A DNA stretch of 64,000 nucleotides. Source: Macrolepiota albuminosa (lineage: Eukaryota > Basidiomycota > Agaricomycetes > Agaricales > Agaricaceae). Below, piece after piece: positions 33,866 to 44,757 of this stretch. How positions within the stretch are numbered: position 1 is the first letter of the stretch; every line of letters starts with the position of its first letter. The translations under genes were made by a program, and so were the position numbers. Location of the stretch: contig JAMWFC010000049.1 of NCBI GenBank assembly GCA_027475525.1, positions 4,696,947 to 4,760,946 on the forward strand, given 5' to 3'. Below the pieces are notes generated by a model, which was not told the origin of the DNA, did no database searches, and saw nothing but the letters and a program-made list of their open reading frames with translations.

Positions 33866-33996
33866 GTGCACCATGTGTATCAGGTAGGATTTCGTTTCAC
33901 AAGTGTTGGCTACCCTTCAGGGTCATTGACTACCTCCAGGGTCAGCCCAAAGAAGCTGAGCGGATCAGTAATTTTGAGGCGTGACATCTGGCACCC
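33866..33996 (+). repeat. LTR-end-like repeat, copy 1
   Basis: It matches 35642-35774 from GTGCACCATGTGTATCAGG through GAGGCGTGACATCTGGCACCCC. The pattern ...GTGACA followed by TCTGGCACC looks like the 3' end of an LTR plus a TGG-type primer-binding site. A third partial match lies inverted at about 48984-49036 inside the palindromic MITE-like element. Confidence 0.6.
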
Positions 33997-34009
33997 CGTC
34001 ACATTTGAA

Positions 34010-34175
34010 ATGAGCATTATAACCTACCAGTGACTTATTATTTTGACCTGAATTTGCTCGGGGAGCACATGACTGGCACATGTGACCAGTGCATGTGATT
34101 CAGGATCTCCTGGGCACATGATCAGGTTTAGTGTCAGAAAGCCACCCTAAAGTTGAGAAGTTGGTTATATTGACG
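34010..34175 (+). repeat. Copy of the MITE arm found at 48.75 kb
   Basis: GAGCATTATAACC, TTATTATTTTGACCTGAATT and GTGACCAGTGCATGTG are shared with 48750-48900, and inverted with 49170-49376. Only one arm is present here. Confidence 0.65.
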
Positions 34176-35641
34176 TCATTTGGATTCTATGTTCCTTGGT
34201 ATGTCTTTCCGTCAACCTATTCTCTATACTTACCTTACAGTTAATTCCTTATATTGATGTCTTTTTTTTTTTTTTTTTTGGTGGTATCACAGCGAAACAG
34301 CAGACAATGCAATAATGTCAGCCTCTGCTGGTCATTGATGTCTTTTCCTTAAGCTGTCTGCCATCCTTACTTTACAGTTAGTTCTTAGATTGACCCTCCA
34401 TTTTATCTGTGACTTGTTGAGAATTTTTTAAAAAAAGTATCAATACAATGACTAATTACTAGTGTTAAGATATGGCATGACAGAAAAACATACGAGCTTG
34501 GTGCAAGTGACGTTGATGACACCCAAAGTTTGGTCAGTAACAAATATAACTATAGTGTTACCGTACCAAAAGCTTGTGTTGGGCGTGCTATAAGTGATGT
34601 GAGGAGTCCCAGGCAGGTCCCAGAGAACGCGCCTGTGAAAAATGAGGAAAAGTCGGTAAGGGGGTCAGCAAGTGTAAAGCGCTAAGGTAAAGCGCCTATG
34701 AAAGAAGCGGTAAGTGAACACGGCAATGTGAGTGGCAAGAGCATGGTAAGCTTAGCAAAGTCTAAGCGTCGATAATGCCTGCCATAGCTGCAAGGCACGA
34801 GTGTGTCGAGTGTTAGCGAGAGTCTGCAACTGCCGATGAGTTTGACGTTGCCAACCGTAAATGAGGTCTTGAGCGTAAGGGGAGACTGAAGTAAAGGGAG
34901 CAGGAAACTCTGGTCTATTGTTTGATGTACAAGTCGGTAAGTACTTTTATACTACAATGAGTTCACCGTTGCCAGTGGCCAATGACGCCAAAGTGCAGTA
35001 AACTAGAAAATTTTATAGGGGTAGCTCCAACGGTTTCAGATCCCTACCGTCCATTCAAGACCCTTAGCGACGCCAGGCGGCAGATCGCAATGCTAAACCA
35101 TCAATCCATCACCCTTCTGTCTGTCCAAAAGGCTTAGCGGTGTCAGGCGCCAGATCGAGGTGCTAAGCAATGTCAGACGCCAAGGTCAAACGCCAAGCTG
35201 TCCATCAGTTTTTGATAGATCATCAGGCTTCTCTCTAAGCGCTGTCGTTAGTGACTGATGCCATCTGTCAGTTGTCATTCTGTCTGCCGTCGGCGCTATC
35301 ACTGATCGGATCTGCTTCTTGCTATACACGGCCGTCAAATATCACCAAAATTAGATAATTAGCACGCGCTAAGGTATCCCGAGTCGGTGCCGTGTTGCCG
35401 TTGCCTGCTGTTGATGCGCTGATCCTGTATGGGGTCCTATCAACATATATTTAAATCCCTGATTTCACGAGGCCATCACGTGTTTCGCATGACTCATTAA
35501 TGATTAATGAGGAGTCGCACAAAGCACGTGATCCTTACACCAGAGAGCAACCTGAGAAACCTAAGTCCGGTAGAGACAACCATCTCAGTGTTTGCTCTTT
35601 AGGTGGGCCATTTAATCAACACAAACAGAGAACCATCTACA
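34176..35641. other. Non-coding repetitive region with CTAAG/GCGCTAAG motifs
   Basis: A T-run at 34262-34279 is followed by sequence rich in AGCGCTAAGG, GCTTAGC, GTAAGC and GGCGCCAGATCG variants (about 34590-35240), with no long ORF. It may be the interior of a non-autonomous element ending in the LTR-like repeat at 35642. Confidence 0.4.
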
Positions 35642-35774
35642 GTGCACCATGTGTATCAGGTAGGATTTCGTTTCGCAAGTGTTGGCTACCCTTCAGGGTT
35701 GGTTGACTATCTCCAGGGTCAGCTCAAAGAAGCTGAGCGGATCAGTAATTTCGAGGCGTGACATCTGGCACCCC
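35642..35774 (+). repeat. LTR-end-like repeat, copy 2
   Basis: Second copy of the 33866-33996 repeat, same orientation, ending ...GTGACATCTGGCACCCC. Confidence 0.6.
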
Positions 35775-36436
35775 ATTATATGTATTCAAAATGACCTCTG
35801 CAGCTCTTTGCAAGATTTGATGAGAGTTCAGATAGGACAGAATAATCAAAGTTTTTAGTGCCCAATTGGCTGCCGAGACGACCACTTTTTATAAATTTTT
35901 TACTTGAAGCGGCGAACGTAGCTGTGGCTGTACACTATGTAGTATGTAGTACAAATAAAAGTTCAATATATTTTAGGGAAAGGTGGGAGAGTGCGCGAAG
36001 AAAGTAAGACTATGCTAATAAAAGTTCTAGTACCAAAAGAAGTATGATTGAGTTTAATGATAGCACGTCAATGCACTGGCTGTTGCTTACTGTGAAGACC
36101 CAACTTGCAAATTATAATCAATTCTTTTGTATGAGCGTTTGTCTATAAACTGCTTTTAATAATGAGAAGACTGATTGACTGCTGACAACTGTAAAATCGA
36201 CCTTACTTCTTAGAGTAGTGATGCCAAAAAACTGAGCAGGACAGCTGTGATGAGGACGAATCACTACTCTGCAAAGGGTGTCAGATTACTGATGAACTGT
36301 GTATGAGTGACTCTGCGCTGACCTGACTGGGGACTGTGGTGGTATGGGTGCAAGGCCGTTGCATGGCCGGAAGAAAATTTCTGCAAGACCGTTGCATGGG
36401 TTACAATGCAATCAACATGCATGTAACGTGACTGAC
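35775..36436. other. Non-coding flank of the 12-kb gypsy element
   Basis: AT-rich sequence without ORFs. The only structured item is the 11-bp stem at 36212-36270. Confidence 0.4.
36212..36270. repeat. 11-bp perfect stem enclosing 37 nt
   Basis: AGAGTAGTGAT (36212-36222) pairs exactly with ATCACTACTCT (36260-36270). The loop contains TGATGAGGACGAA. It may be a structured RNA or a small inverted-repeat remnant; no homologue is recognised. Confidence 0.5.
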
Positions 36437-36642
36437 TGTAACGAAGTTACGAAGTTTAGAGAGCTTAGTGTGCACACACGACACTGAATCAGACCAGACC
36501 GGTCTATTGACAATGTAGTATACATGAAAGTAAGCTGCTTTGTAAGCAGCTGGTAAACTAATTTATATAATAATGTAAATTAATATTATATTATAATAAA
36601 TATAATATAATAATATCTACTGTAAGGTAAGTAAAGCTATGT
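36437..36642 (-). repeat. 3' LTR of the 12-kb gypsy element
   Basis: 206 bp, identical to 48396-48601 except two transitions (ATG versus ACG near 36526, and TACTG versus TATTG near 36620). It contains AGCTGC/GCAGCT and GTAAC/GTTAC short inverted repeats and an AT-rich core. Confidence 0.9.
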
Positions 36643-36717
36643 GGACAATGCCACATAGCGGACTACCCTACACACCCCCCAATCAGACCGAGCTACGGTC
36701 TCGAGATAATACGACGG

Positions 36718-38082
36718 TCATGCCGTCGGTAAGTCAGGGACGGGGGCAATGGGAGAGCCCCCAGGCTCCCGGAATGGATCGGCAGTCACGTCGTCCATGT
36801 CGTAGTCGAGGAGTTCATCCTCGGGTGCGGGCGCGTAAAAAGTACTCGAAGGCCCTGCTACTGGCAGGGAATCATCATAGTCCCGGAGGGGGGACAGTGT
36901 GAGATTGGGGTCAACGGTCGACCCCGGAACAGGTGGTTGGGGATCAGGCAGATCCCCGGTGTCGGACGGGTACTGGCGCGTCCAGATTTCGTGGGCATGA
37001 ATGTCTTGCCCAATAGAGAGGTACATCCCCTTGACGAGCGCGTCGTCGTATGCACGACGACTGTCCTGCTGCTGGAGCATCAGGCGTTGACGATCGCCGA
37101 TGGTGGCCTCGCGCCACCCATCCCACTGAGGGATGGACTGGGGTGTACCGTAGTGATCGAGGCGTTGTAGCCTCTCGTCGTCGATAGCAGCCGCCTCGTT
37201 GTAGAGCCGGCTGTCGCTGAAGAATAGATGGGCCAAGTAGGTGACCCCATAAGTGTACGCGTGGTCAGCCCAGCTGACCGGAATTTGATTGTGAAGAAGG
37301 ACGCGTAACGCGTCCGAAGTGGAGAACACGGAAGCTGACGCTTCCGGAATGTCCACAGCCCGAACCTCGAAGGTAGGGTTGTCGGCGTGGATGGGCTCAA
37401 AGACTCGCCCCGTGGCCGCCTCGTACTCGGCCACGGCCTCTTTATAGAGGCCTGGCCTGGCGAAGACGTAGGCCAGGTACTTGTGTACCGTGGCCTTAGA
37501 GGGGCGGCTGGCGCTGAGGGCGCGTACAAGCGCAAACCCAAAGAGGCTGCACCAATGAATGCGCATGGCTCGGTCCATGGCCAGACCGGTCCACACATTG
37601 GACGTCCCAGGACGTCCATAGAGGAGGGCGTATGAGCCCAGGTAGTCCAAAGCAAATGGTTGCTTTGGATCAGGGGGGGTAAGGCCGACGAAGGCAATCT
37701 TCCCTCCCTCTTTGCGGCGATAGAGCCGCGACGGCACAATCATTCACGGGAAACTCTCCCGCTCCTCTGGACTCGCGAAGGGTACCGCGATAGTCCTATA
37801 CTCAATCTCGTCAAGTAAATGAGACATAGCTCTGTCTCGGGCCGTAGGGTGGCAGTTGAGCGCCACCCGCTTGAATTCGTTGAGCAAGAGGTAGCCCAAC
37901 TGACGCTGACGAAGCGGCGTAAACTGGTTGTTGACCAGTGCGTGAAGTCTGCGGACTTCTCGAGGGCTGCGGGGAAACCTGCGAGGTGCAACTTGGTACA
38001 CCTTACTGTTGTGGGGCGTCGCAGCGGCGTTGCCCGGTTTGTCGTCCTCGAAGGACCTGGCTGCGCGGTGATGAGCCTGCAT
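36718..38082 (-). CDS. Accessory ORF-B of the gypsy element, function unknown (one in-frame TGA)
   Basis: A frame of about 454 codons from the Met at 38082, interrupted by one TGA at 37744-37746 directly before the next ATG. The N-terminal 112 residues are basic (RRFPRSPREVRRLHALV ... RDRAMSHLLDEIEYR). The second part is mixed helical (SYALLYGRPGTSNVW, FALVRALSASRPSK), and the C-terminus is acidic and Pro-rich (EDELLDYDMDDVTADP). No known domain is recognised, and it is not an envelope-like protein since no signal peptide or membrane segment is seen. Its place between pol and the 3' LTR, on the same strand, suggests a subgenomic or spliced transcript. Confidence 0.5.
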
Positions 38083-39050
38083 CGTGGCTGGCTACAGATC
38101 GCACCAATACCCGCACCTCATATAGGCCCACTAGTACCACCAGAAGCGCCACGCTCTAGCGCTTCCAGCGCTATTTTTCTTATATTTTTACACTGATAAC
38201 TCGCAGCTACAGACTCCAATTACTCTCAGACCACTTTTTATGGCACCACTTATTCTTCACACCACTATTGACACCTCGCCGCACCTTGCCACTTGCACTC
38301 CAAGGCTATACATTTACACAGACACTGGGCATCAGTCAATCCGGCATAATGCTCTTAGCCAGTGGCAGCGCTTACAAAGGGAAATGATGAAGTATTTCCG
38401 TGACAGCATCATTATGGACCTTTTTACTATACAATTCAATTCACCGCATTTACTTACATTTTTATCAGTTCACCACCCTCTAGCGGCGCTTAACCTCTTA
38501 GTGTCGGCTAACTTTCTTTACTATAAATACCTACTTTTTGTTAGTAGTACAGGGAATCAATTTGGCAGTAGGGATCGTATCCCAACATTTTGGTCTCCAT
38601 ACGCAACAGACTACCTCTTGTTGACCGTGTCAAGCAAGGGGACTCTGCTCTAGTTTTCTATATCTCTTTCTCTCTAGCGCCTTGCAACTACGGCTTGGCT
38701 TTTGTGCTTAGATCCGCTAAGCAATCTCATTCTTTTATTATCACGTTCTAGGTGCTAACACTTAGCGCTTCTTAGCGACCCTTTCCCGCACCTCTTAGCG
38801 CTTTCCTTAGCGACTTTCCCACGCTCTTAGCGCTCCCCCTTAGCGACTTTTAGCGCCCTGTAGCCACGTTTTGGAGCCATACACAAGTGCCTCCAATTAC
38901 CCACTTTCCTTGCCACCAACCTCTTGCCTACCGTGTGTTCTCTGGGACCTGTCCGGGACTCTCTCACACACTTAGCACGCCCAAAGCTATATCGGCTAAG
39001 TAGCTGCACTAGTGATAGTCCACGCAGCATCCAGCTCGATTTGGGCGTCA
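38083..39050. other. Inter-ORF gap with TTAGCG repeat cluster
   Basis: At 38762-38855 the motif TTAGCG recurs about seven times, roughly alternating TTAGCGCTT and TTAGCGACTTT/CC. The rest is AT-rich with one 137-codon plus-strand frame (38240-38653) that lacks any family resemblance. The gap may hold a promoter or splice signals for ORF-B. Confidence 0.45.
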
Positions 39051-40946
39051 TCAGCGGGCTTCTTGCCCGACGAAGATGGTATTGGTCATTGGCGACCAAT
39101 AGAATTGGGGAGCCAACCCCGCGCCAAAGAATGAGTTCTGGCGCTCAATAGTGTGATCACGGTAGATCACCACACCGAGCGCATCAGGGATGCGCCCAGT
39201 TTCGTCCTCAAGGAGGGCGGCCCCTCGTTTGGCGCTGTTCTGCGCCCGACGCTCCATCTTGGCTCGTTGATTGCTGTTGCGCCGTTCACGCGCCATACGC
39301 TGTGCCGCCGTCTTGTGCGGCACTGGGGATTCCATACGAGCCTCTTCAGGCTCCTCATACCAATCGTCGTTGGAGGGAGGGGAAGGCAGCCTCTCCGGCT
39401 CCGACTTCTCAGATCGTGGGTCCATTGCCCACACACACCGCGGGAGTCAGGCTGGCAGGCCCTCTACCAGTATAGCGGGTAAAAAGGGGATGTTAGCCCC
39501 TGGGGCCCCTTTCGGGGCATCCTCGGGGAAGTGCACGTTGACGTAGGCGCGCACTTCCGGTTGCTTACTCCGACGATCCTTTCGGGGTTGTGAGGCCTTG
39601 GCCTCAGTGGGGCGTGTGCTCACGCCCCTGGAACTCTGCTCCCCAGAGTACGTGGTGGATACCACGGATACTGGTCGCGAAGACGCGACCTCAGACGTGC
39701 CGCTGGCGAGGCGCTGGATAAGCCGGGGGGCGGCTGGAGCAGGAACATCTTCATAAGGGAGGATGTCCCGTCCTAGACCGGCCTCCTGGCTGGGGGCAGC
39801 AACGCTCGACTTAATCAAGCGGGAGGGCGCGTCCTCCACTCCTTGCCGACGCGCCCTTTTGCTGGAGTCGGTGTCCCGACTCGGGGGTGTAGACTGCCGC
39901 TTACGAGCAGCCAAGAGGGCAAGGAGATCAGTTTTGCGCTGAGCGCGCATGTGATCCATGTCGTCCATCATCCGGCAGATGAGGACGACTGCCTCTGCAT
40001 CGCGGAGGAATGATGACTCTGCGGGTACATCGTACCCGTTATCTCCCAGTCGTTGGAGAAGGGTAGCCAGGACTAAGTCCTGGCTGTGAGTGGGCTCGAC
40101 AGCCCGTGCTTTTCCTTTGTCGCGTCGAGGACGCGACTCTTCTTCCGAGCTGGGCTCGGATTGGTGCGGCATTTCCAGCCGCTGTAGCAAGGAGAGCTTG
40201 GCCAGGCTCTCCGTCGGCGCATCGGACGATGAACCGACGCTTCGTTCTGTATTGAGAGTTTCTGCTCTCTCAATGGCCGCGGTGGCCTGCACGAGGGATG
40301 CTCGGCGTCCCTCTAGGTTATCGGTTGGTACTGTGGTCAACAGGGAAATCGACTGGCCTCCCTTGGCTTGCGACTCATGCGAGTCGCTGTACTGGGGCAT
40401 TGCGCCCCAAGCCCCCATCCAAGCCGGGGGGTACGGCATCATTATGGGCACACCACCCATCCCAGGGTAGTGCGCCGGGGCGGTAAACTGGGGAAAAGGA
40501 TGTGTCCCCAGTTGCCCTGTTGCCGGTACAGGGGCAAGCTGCCTCCATGCCGACGCTGCTTGGGGGCTGACTAGCCCCCCGTAGGCCTGTTGCTGGAATT
40601 GGCCCTCGGTGTGATGTGGCGCATAAGCGCCCGGTGCTGGTTGTTGGGGCTGATAGCCGCCCACAGGTGCGTTCTGGGGCATGAAGTTGCCCTGCATGGT
40701 TTGAAGTGGCGGATAGCCACTGATCACCGGCTGCTGCGGCGGGTAGCCCACCGCTGGTTGTTGCTGCTGCTGTGGGAAGCCCACCGCCTGTTGCGATTGT
40801 CCCCACTGGGGCACATTTTGGGTCAGCGGGGGAGCCATCTGCCCCCCCCCTTCAGCCGACGGTAAGACCGACGGCGTACTCTCAAATTGCTGCTGCTGTA
40901 GCTGCTGCTGCTGCTGGTCACTCACGTCCACGGGCATGCTGTCCAT
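39051..40946 (-). CDS. Accessory ORF-A of the gypsy element: Gln/Pro-rich protein (one in-frame TGA)
   Basis: A frame of about 632 codons from the Met at 40946. It begins with a poly-Gln tract (QQQQQLQQQQF), followed by Gln/Pro/Tyr/Gly-rich low-complexity sequence (about residues 25-190). A charged, partly helical middle follows (SLVQATAAIERAETLNTE; LLALLAARKRQS), then a Ser/Arg-rich region. A TGA at 39447-39449 interrupts the frame after EGLPA. The C-terminal part has a basic, bZIP-like charged helix (RMARERRNSNQRAKMERR) but no leucine repeat. It resembles phase-separating or transcription-factor-like disordered proteins in composition only. I know no retroelement protein of this type. Confidence 0.5.
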
Positions 40947-41049
40947 GGTTGGGGAAAAAAGGCAAAAAAGAAATTTCGCCTTTTAAGACGTGTTTCAGCC
41001 ACAGCTGCTGACTAACTCAGCCAAGCCGCAATCGGCACTGCCGATCAAA
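40947..41049. other. Short gap between gag-pol and ORF-A
   Basis: About 100 nt between the gag-pol stop (TAA at 41050-41052) and the ORF-A start. No signal is recognised. Confidence 0.4.
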
Positions 41050-44000
41050 TTAAGCGCCGGCACGCTTACTTAATTGATGTGGGCGCTTAACGCCCTTCAA
41101 CTCCAAATAACGGTCAAGTGCCGCTAGCTTGGAGCAATGGGAGTGTGGCTCCCATGTTGTGTCCCCCAGGGACCATCGTACCTCAAACTCGAGCGTGTTA
41201 CGCTCAGTCCACCGGTGCCCAATTATGCACTCGACGAACCATTCGTCATTGTCTCAAGCCCCAAAATCATAGGGGCCCGGGGTCGCCCTGTTAGGGAACA
41301 GCGCATCGTCAGACGCGCTATAAGGTCGCAACAGCGACACATGAAACTTAGGAACGATGCGTCGTTCCTGTAATGCCAGAGGCAGCTCCAACACGTAGTT
41401 GGAGGTACTTGGCTCCGCGTCTAGGACGCGGTACGGGCCTACCCATTTCGGGCAGAGTTTACTCGCCCGTCCCTTCGGGAGCCTCAGATTACGCGTTGAT
41501 AAGTATACCAACGCTCCTACAGCTATTGGCGGGTCTGTTCGCCTACGGTGATTGGCGTTCTTCGCCTGAAAGACTCGCGCCTCTATGATGGCGTCATGCG
41601 CCGCCGCGATGTTCTCCAGGGCCTGCCTGGCGAACTCGACAACTCCACGGTGAGCTACCGTATCAGCACGAACTTCGTGCAGCATGGAGGGCAAGTACCC
41701 TCCGTTGAGTTCAAAGGGCGCATACCCTGTGGTCTCCGAGATACTCGTGTTAATCGTGAACTCAGTGAGTGGACACCAGTCCACCCAGTCCCGTTGGTCA
41801 GGGCAAACAACTGCCCTCAAAATCTGACCTATACTGCGGTTAACCCGCTCTGTCTGCCCATCCGTCTGCGGATGGAAGGACGTCGACATGAGGAGTCGCG
41901 CTCCTAGCAGTTTGTGGAGTTCTCTCCACCATTGAGACGTGAACTTTGAGTCACGATCGCTCACAATGGTGCTAGGCAGCCCATGCAGCCTAACGATCTC
42001 CCTCAGGTAGATCCACGACAGCTCCTTAGCCGTCAGCGTAGTTCGCACCGGTATGAGGTGCACCATGCTTGTCATACGACATATGACTACCCAGAGGTAA
42101 TCGAACCCTCTGGACTTGGGAAAGGGACCTACGAAGTCCATTCCAATTGAGTCCCAGGGTTTCACCGGCACGGGTAGCTGGTGTAGCTTCCCGAGAGGGG
42201 ATCCAGGGGGCAACTTTGCCCTCTGACACGCTGCGCAGGACGCGCAAAACTTAGTCACTTCTTGGGCCATACGTGGCCACCAATACCATCGCCGGATGTA
42301 GCCCAATGTCCGGGCGGCACCAAAGTGCCCCACCAGGGCATGGGCCTGGTCCAAGACCCACGTAACAATGGTACGCGTACGGGGGAGGCATACCACTGCC
42401 ACCCCTTGACGGTTCTCCGTCGTGATGAGTCCACCAGGCTCATGCCTGAACCGAGGATGGTCGTCAGGATTGGCGATTATCTCAGCAAAGAGAGGATCAT
42501 CACCATAGTCCTGCACCACCTCCTGCCGGAAGTCGTCATTGACCAGGCTAGGAGGCTGGGATGAAGGCAATTCGCCTTCGAGCATCTCCACAAGAGTAAC
42601 GGGTACATCGTGGCGCTCGTGCTCCCTAGTGGATGCTGGGTCCACGGCTTCATGCTCCTTGAGCAACTGGGCGGCCACGTCCCGTTCTTCACGCTGCTCT
42701 CTGAGGCAAGTGCTTTGCCTCCGTTCATCGTCACGCATAGCGCGTACTTCCAGGACATGCTCCCTGAGCTCCTGGTATCGGTGGAGAGGTAAATCCTCTC
42801 CATCAGGGTCTATGCGGCAGTCTGCCTGCACATACTCATGAGGCTCGTGAGCCTCCCCGACTACATCACTCTCAAAGTAGCGTGACAAGCAGTCTGCCAC
42901 TTTGTTGAGTTCACCTTTAACATAGGTGATGTCGAACTGGTATCTCGACATGTAGTCTATCCACCGTCGCTGACGCGGCGACAAGTTCACCTGAGTTTTA
43001 AAGAACTCAAGGGCCTTGTGGTCCGTTATGATGTGGATGGGGTATCCCATCAGCTTATCCTCCCACTTGAGGAGAGCCTCGAGTATGGCAAGAGTCTCCA
43101 ACTCGTGCACCGCATAGTTTTGCTGGGCCGTCGTGAACTTCTTCGACATGAACCCTGCTGGACGGCATGTCTGCCAGCTGCTTCCCTGGCCGTACATGGC
43201 CCCGATGCCTGTCTTGGACGCGTCGCAAATGAGCCATATTGGCTCGTCCCATCTAGGGTCGATCAGTCGAATCACCGGAGTCTTCGTACAGATCCGTTTG
43301 ACCATCTCGAAGCACCGCTGGTGTAACGGCCTCCAATTGAACGGTGATCCGTTCTGCGTCATGGCCATAAGTGGCCCAGTATAGGCTGTGACATCGGGCA
43401 AGAAGCTCGATATGTAGTTGACAAGGCCAACGAATCGTTGGATGTCATTGTAATTTTGGGGCGTGCGCCACTCCCGAATACGATCGAGCTTGTCCTGATC
43501 AGGGTGGATACCCCGCTCGTCTATGACATGCCCTAGGCAGTCTATACTCTGAGCGTAGAGCTCACATTTTTTCCACTTCAAGTACAACTTGTACTTGCGC
43601 AGTCGTTCGAATACGACTCTGAGGTGCTGTTCATGCTCCTCCATAGTATCTGAGTAGATGAATATGTCATCTAAGTAGACGTGCATGAACCGTCCTATTA
43701 CGTCTCGGAAGATAGAGGTCATTAGCCTCTGGAAAGTTGCTGGAGCATTGCAGTCTCCGATCTGCATTATATTGCTCGTGAATGTACCCATGATCAACGC
43801 AAATACGGTCTTTGGAACGTCCTCGGTGCGAATGCGCACCTGCTCGTAGGCATCAGTAAGGTCAATTTTTGAGCGATACTTCGCCCGAGCCACGTCTTCC
43901 CGGATCACCTCTTGATCTGGTAAAGGAGTTACATCCTTTATGGTATTGTCATTGCGCTGACGTGCATCAAGGGCTGTTCGAAGAGTTCCATCCTTCTTTG

Positions 44001-44757
44001 GGATGCACAATAGCGGTGCAGCTTGAGCGGTGGTGCATGGGGACCACCATTGAGCATTCAAGTAGCGATTAGTCTTATCGCATAGTTGCTCCTGGAGGGT
44101 GCGCGGACAGCGCGGCAAGTGGTACTTATACTGCTTGTTCTCGTCTATGAGATTAATCTCATGATTCACCTCCCGCCATGGCGGGAGCTCCTCCTTGGTC
44201 CCATTGACCATGTCGGCAAATTCTTCTTGCCATTGCTGACGCAACCGAGGTATATCTTCCTCACAAAGGCTTGTCGCCTTCTGCTTCCCCTTCATGCGTA
44301 CCGGGGGAAGTACTTCCACCATCTCTGAGGGTGGCCGAGGCGGCGGCGCGTACTGTTCTCGCATTGCGAGCACCCGATTGACACTGTCATCAGGTATATG
44401 TAGTCTCAGCGGGGCACCCGCTACCGCTGCCTTACAAGCCACGAGGCTTCTTCCCTCACGTACAAGCGAGTACGCTACGGATACCTCGTCCGGGGCTGGC
44501 TGGCGATACACTGGTTTGACGGTCATCCGTCTCTGGTGCGCATTTCGCGCACACGTGGCTGCCACCAGCTCGTTCCACTCTTGCGGCATTCGGGGGTCGT
44601 ATGCCCAGTCGTACTCCGGTAGGGGAGCTGGTCGTTCCCATAGAGACCGTGTGTCCCCCTCTACTGAGGCTTCCGCCTCTCGGATGCTGTCTTTCAAGTC
44701 TTCCAACTTGACTCGTGAGGACGTAGGTGGACATACATCCACTGAGTCCTCCCGTCA
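41050..44757 (-). pseudogene. pol: Gypsy pol: RT, RNase H, integrase, chromodomain (in-frame TGAs)
   Basis: The continuation of gag-protease in the same frame after TGA 44755-44757. An open stretch of 1,162 codons (44742-41254) holds RT (LLCIPKKDGTLRTALDARQR; active site YLDDIFIY intact), RNase H (WLICDASKTGIGAMYG; HELETLAILEAL; ITDHKALEFF), the integrase HHCC region (HALVGHFGAART ... CASCAACQRAK) and a core with all three acidic residues (GMDFVGPFP, SDRDSKFTSQWW, TDGQTERVNRS). GPYRVLD and FHVSLLRPY follow. After one more TGA (41254-41256) 67 further codons read as a chromodomain-like module (FEVRWSLGDTTWEPHS) to TAA at 41050. The chromodomain would tether integration to modified histone tails. 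Apart from the TGAs the pol looks intact, so the copy is recent. Confidence 0.88.

Noticed and set aside
36212..36270. Hammerhead ribozyme or box C/D snoRNA call
   Set aside because: The hammerhead core lacks the first C and a proper stem I/II, and no correctly placed D box follows for a snoRNA. Kept only as a hairpin.
38240..38653. 137-codon plus-strand frame between the accessory ORFs
   Set aside because: Antisense to the element, no motif, low-complexity hydrophobic composition; likely chance.
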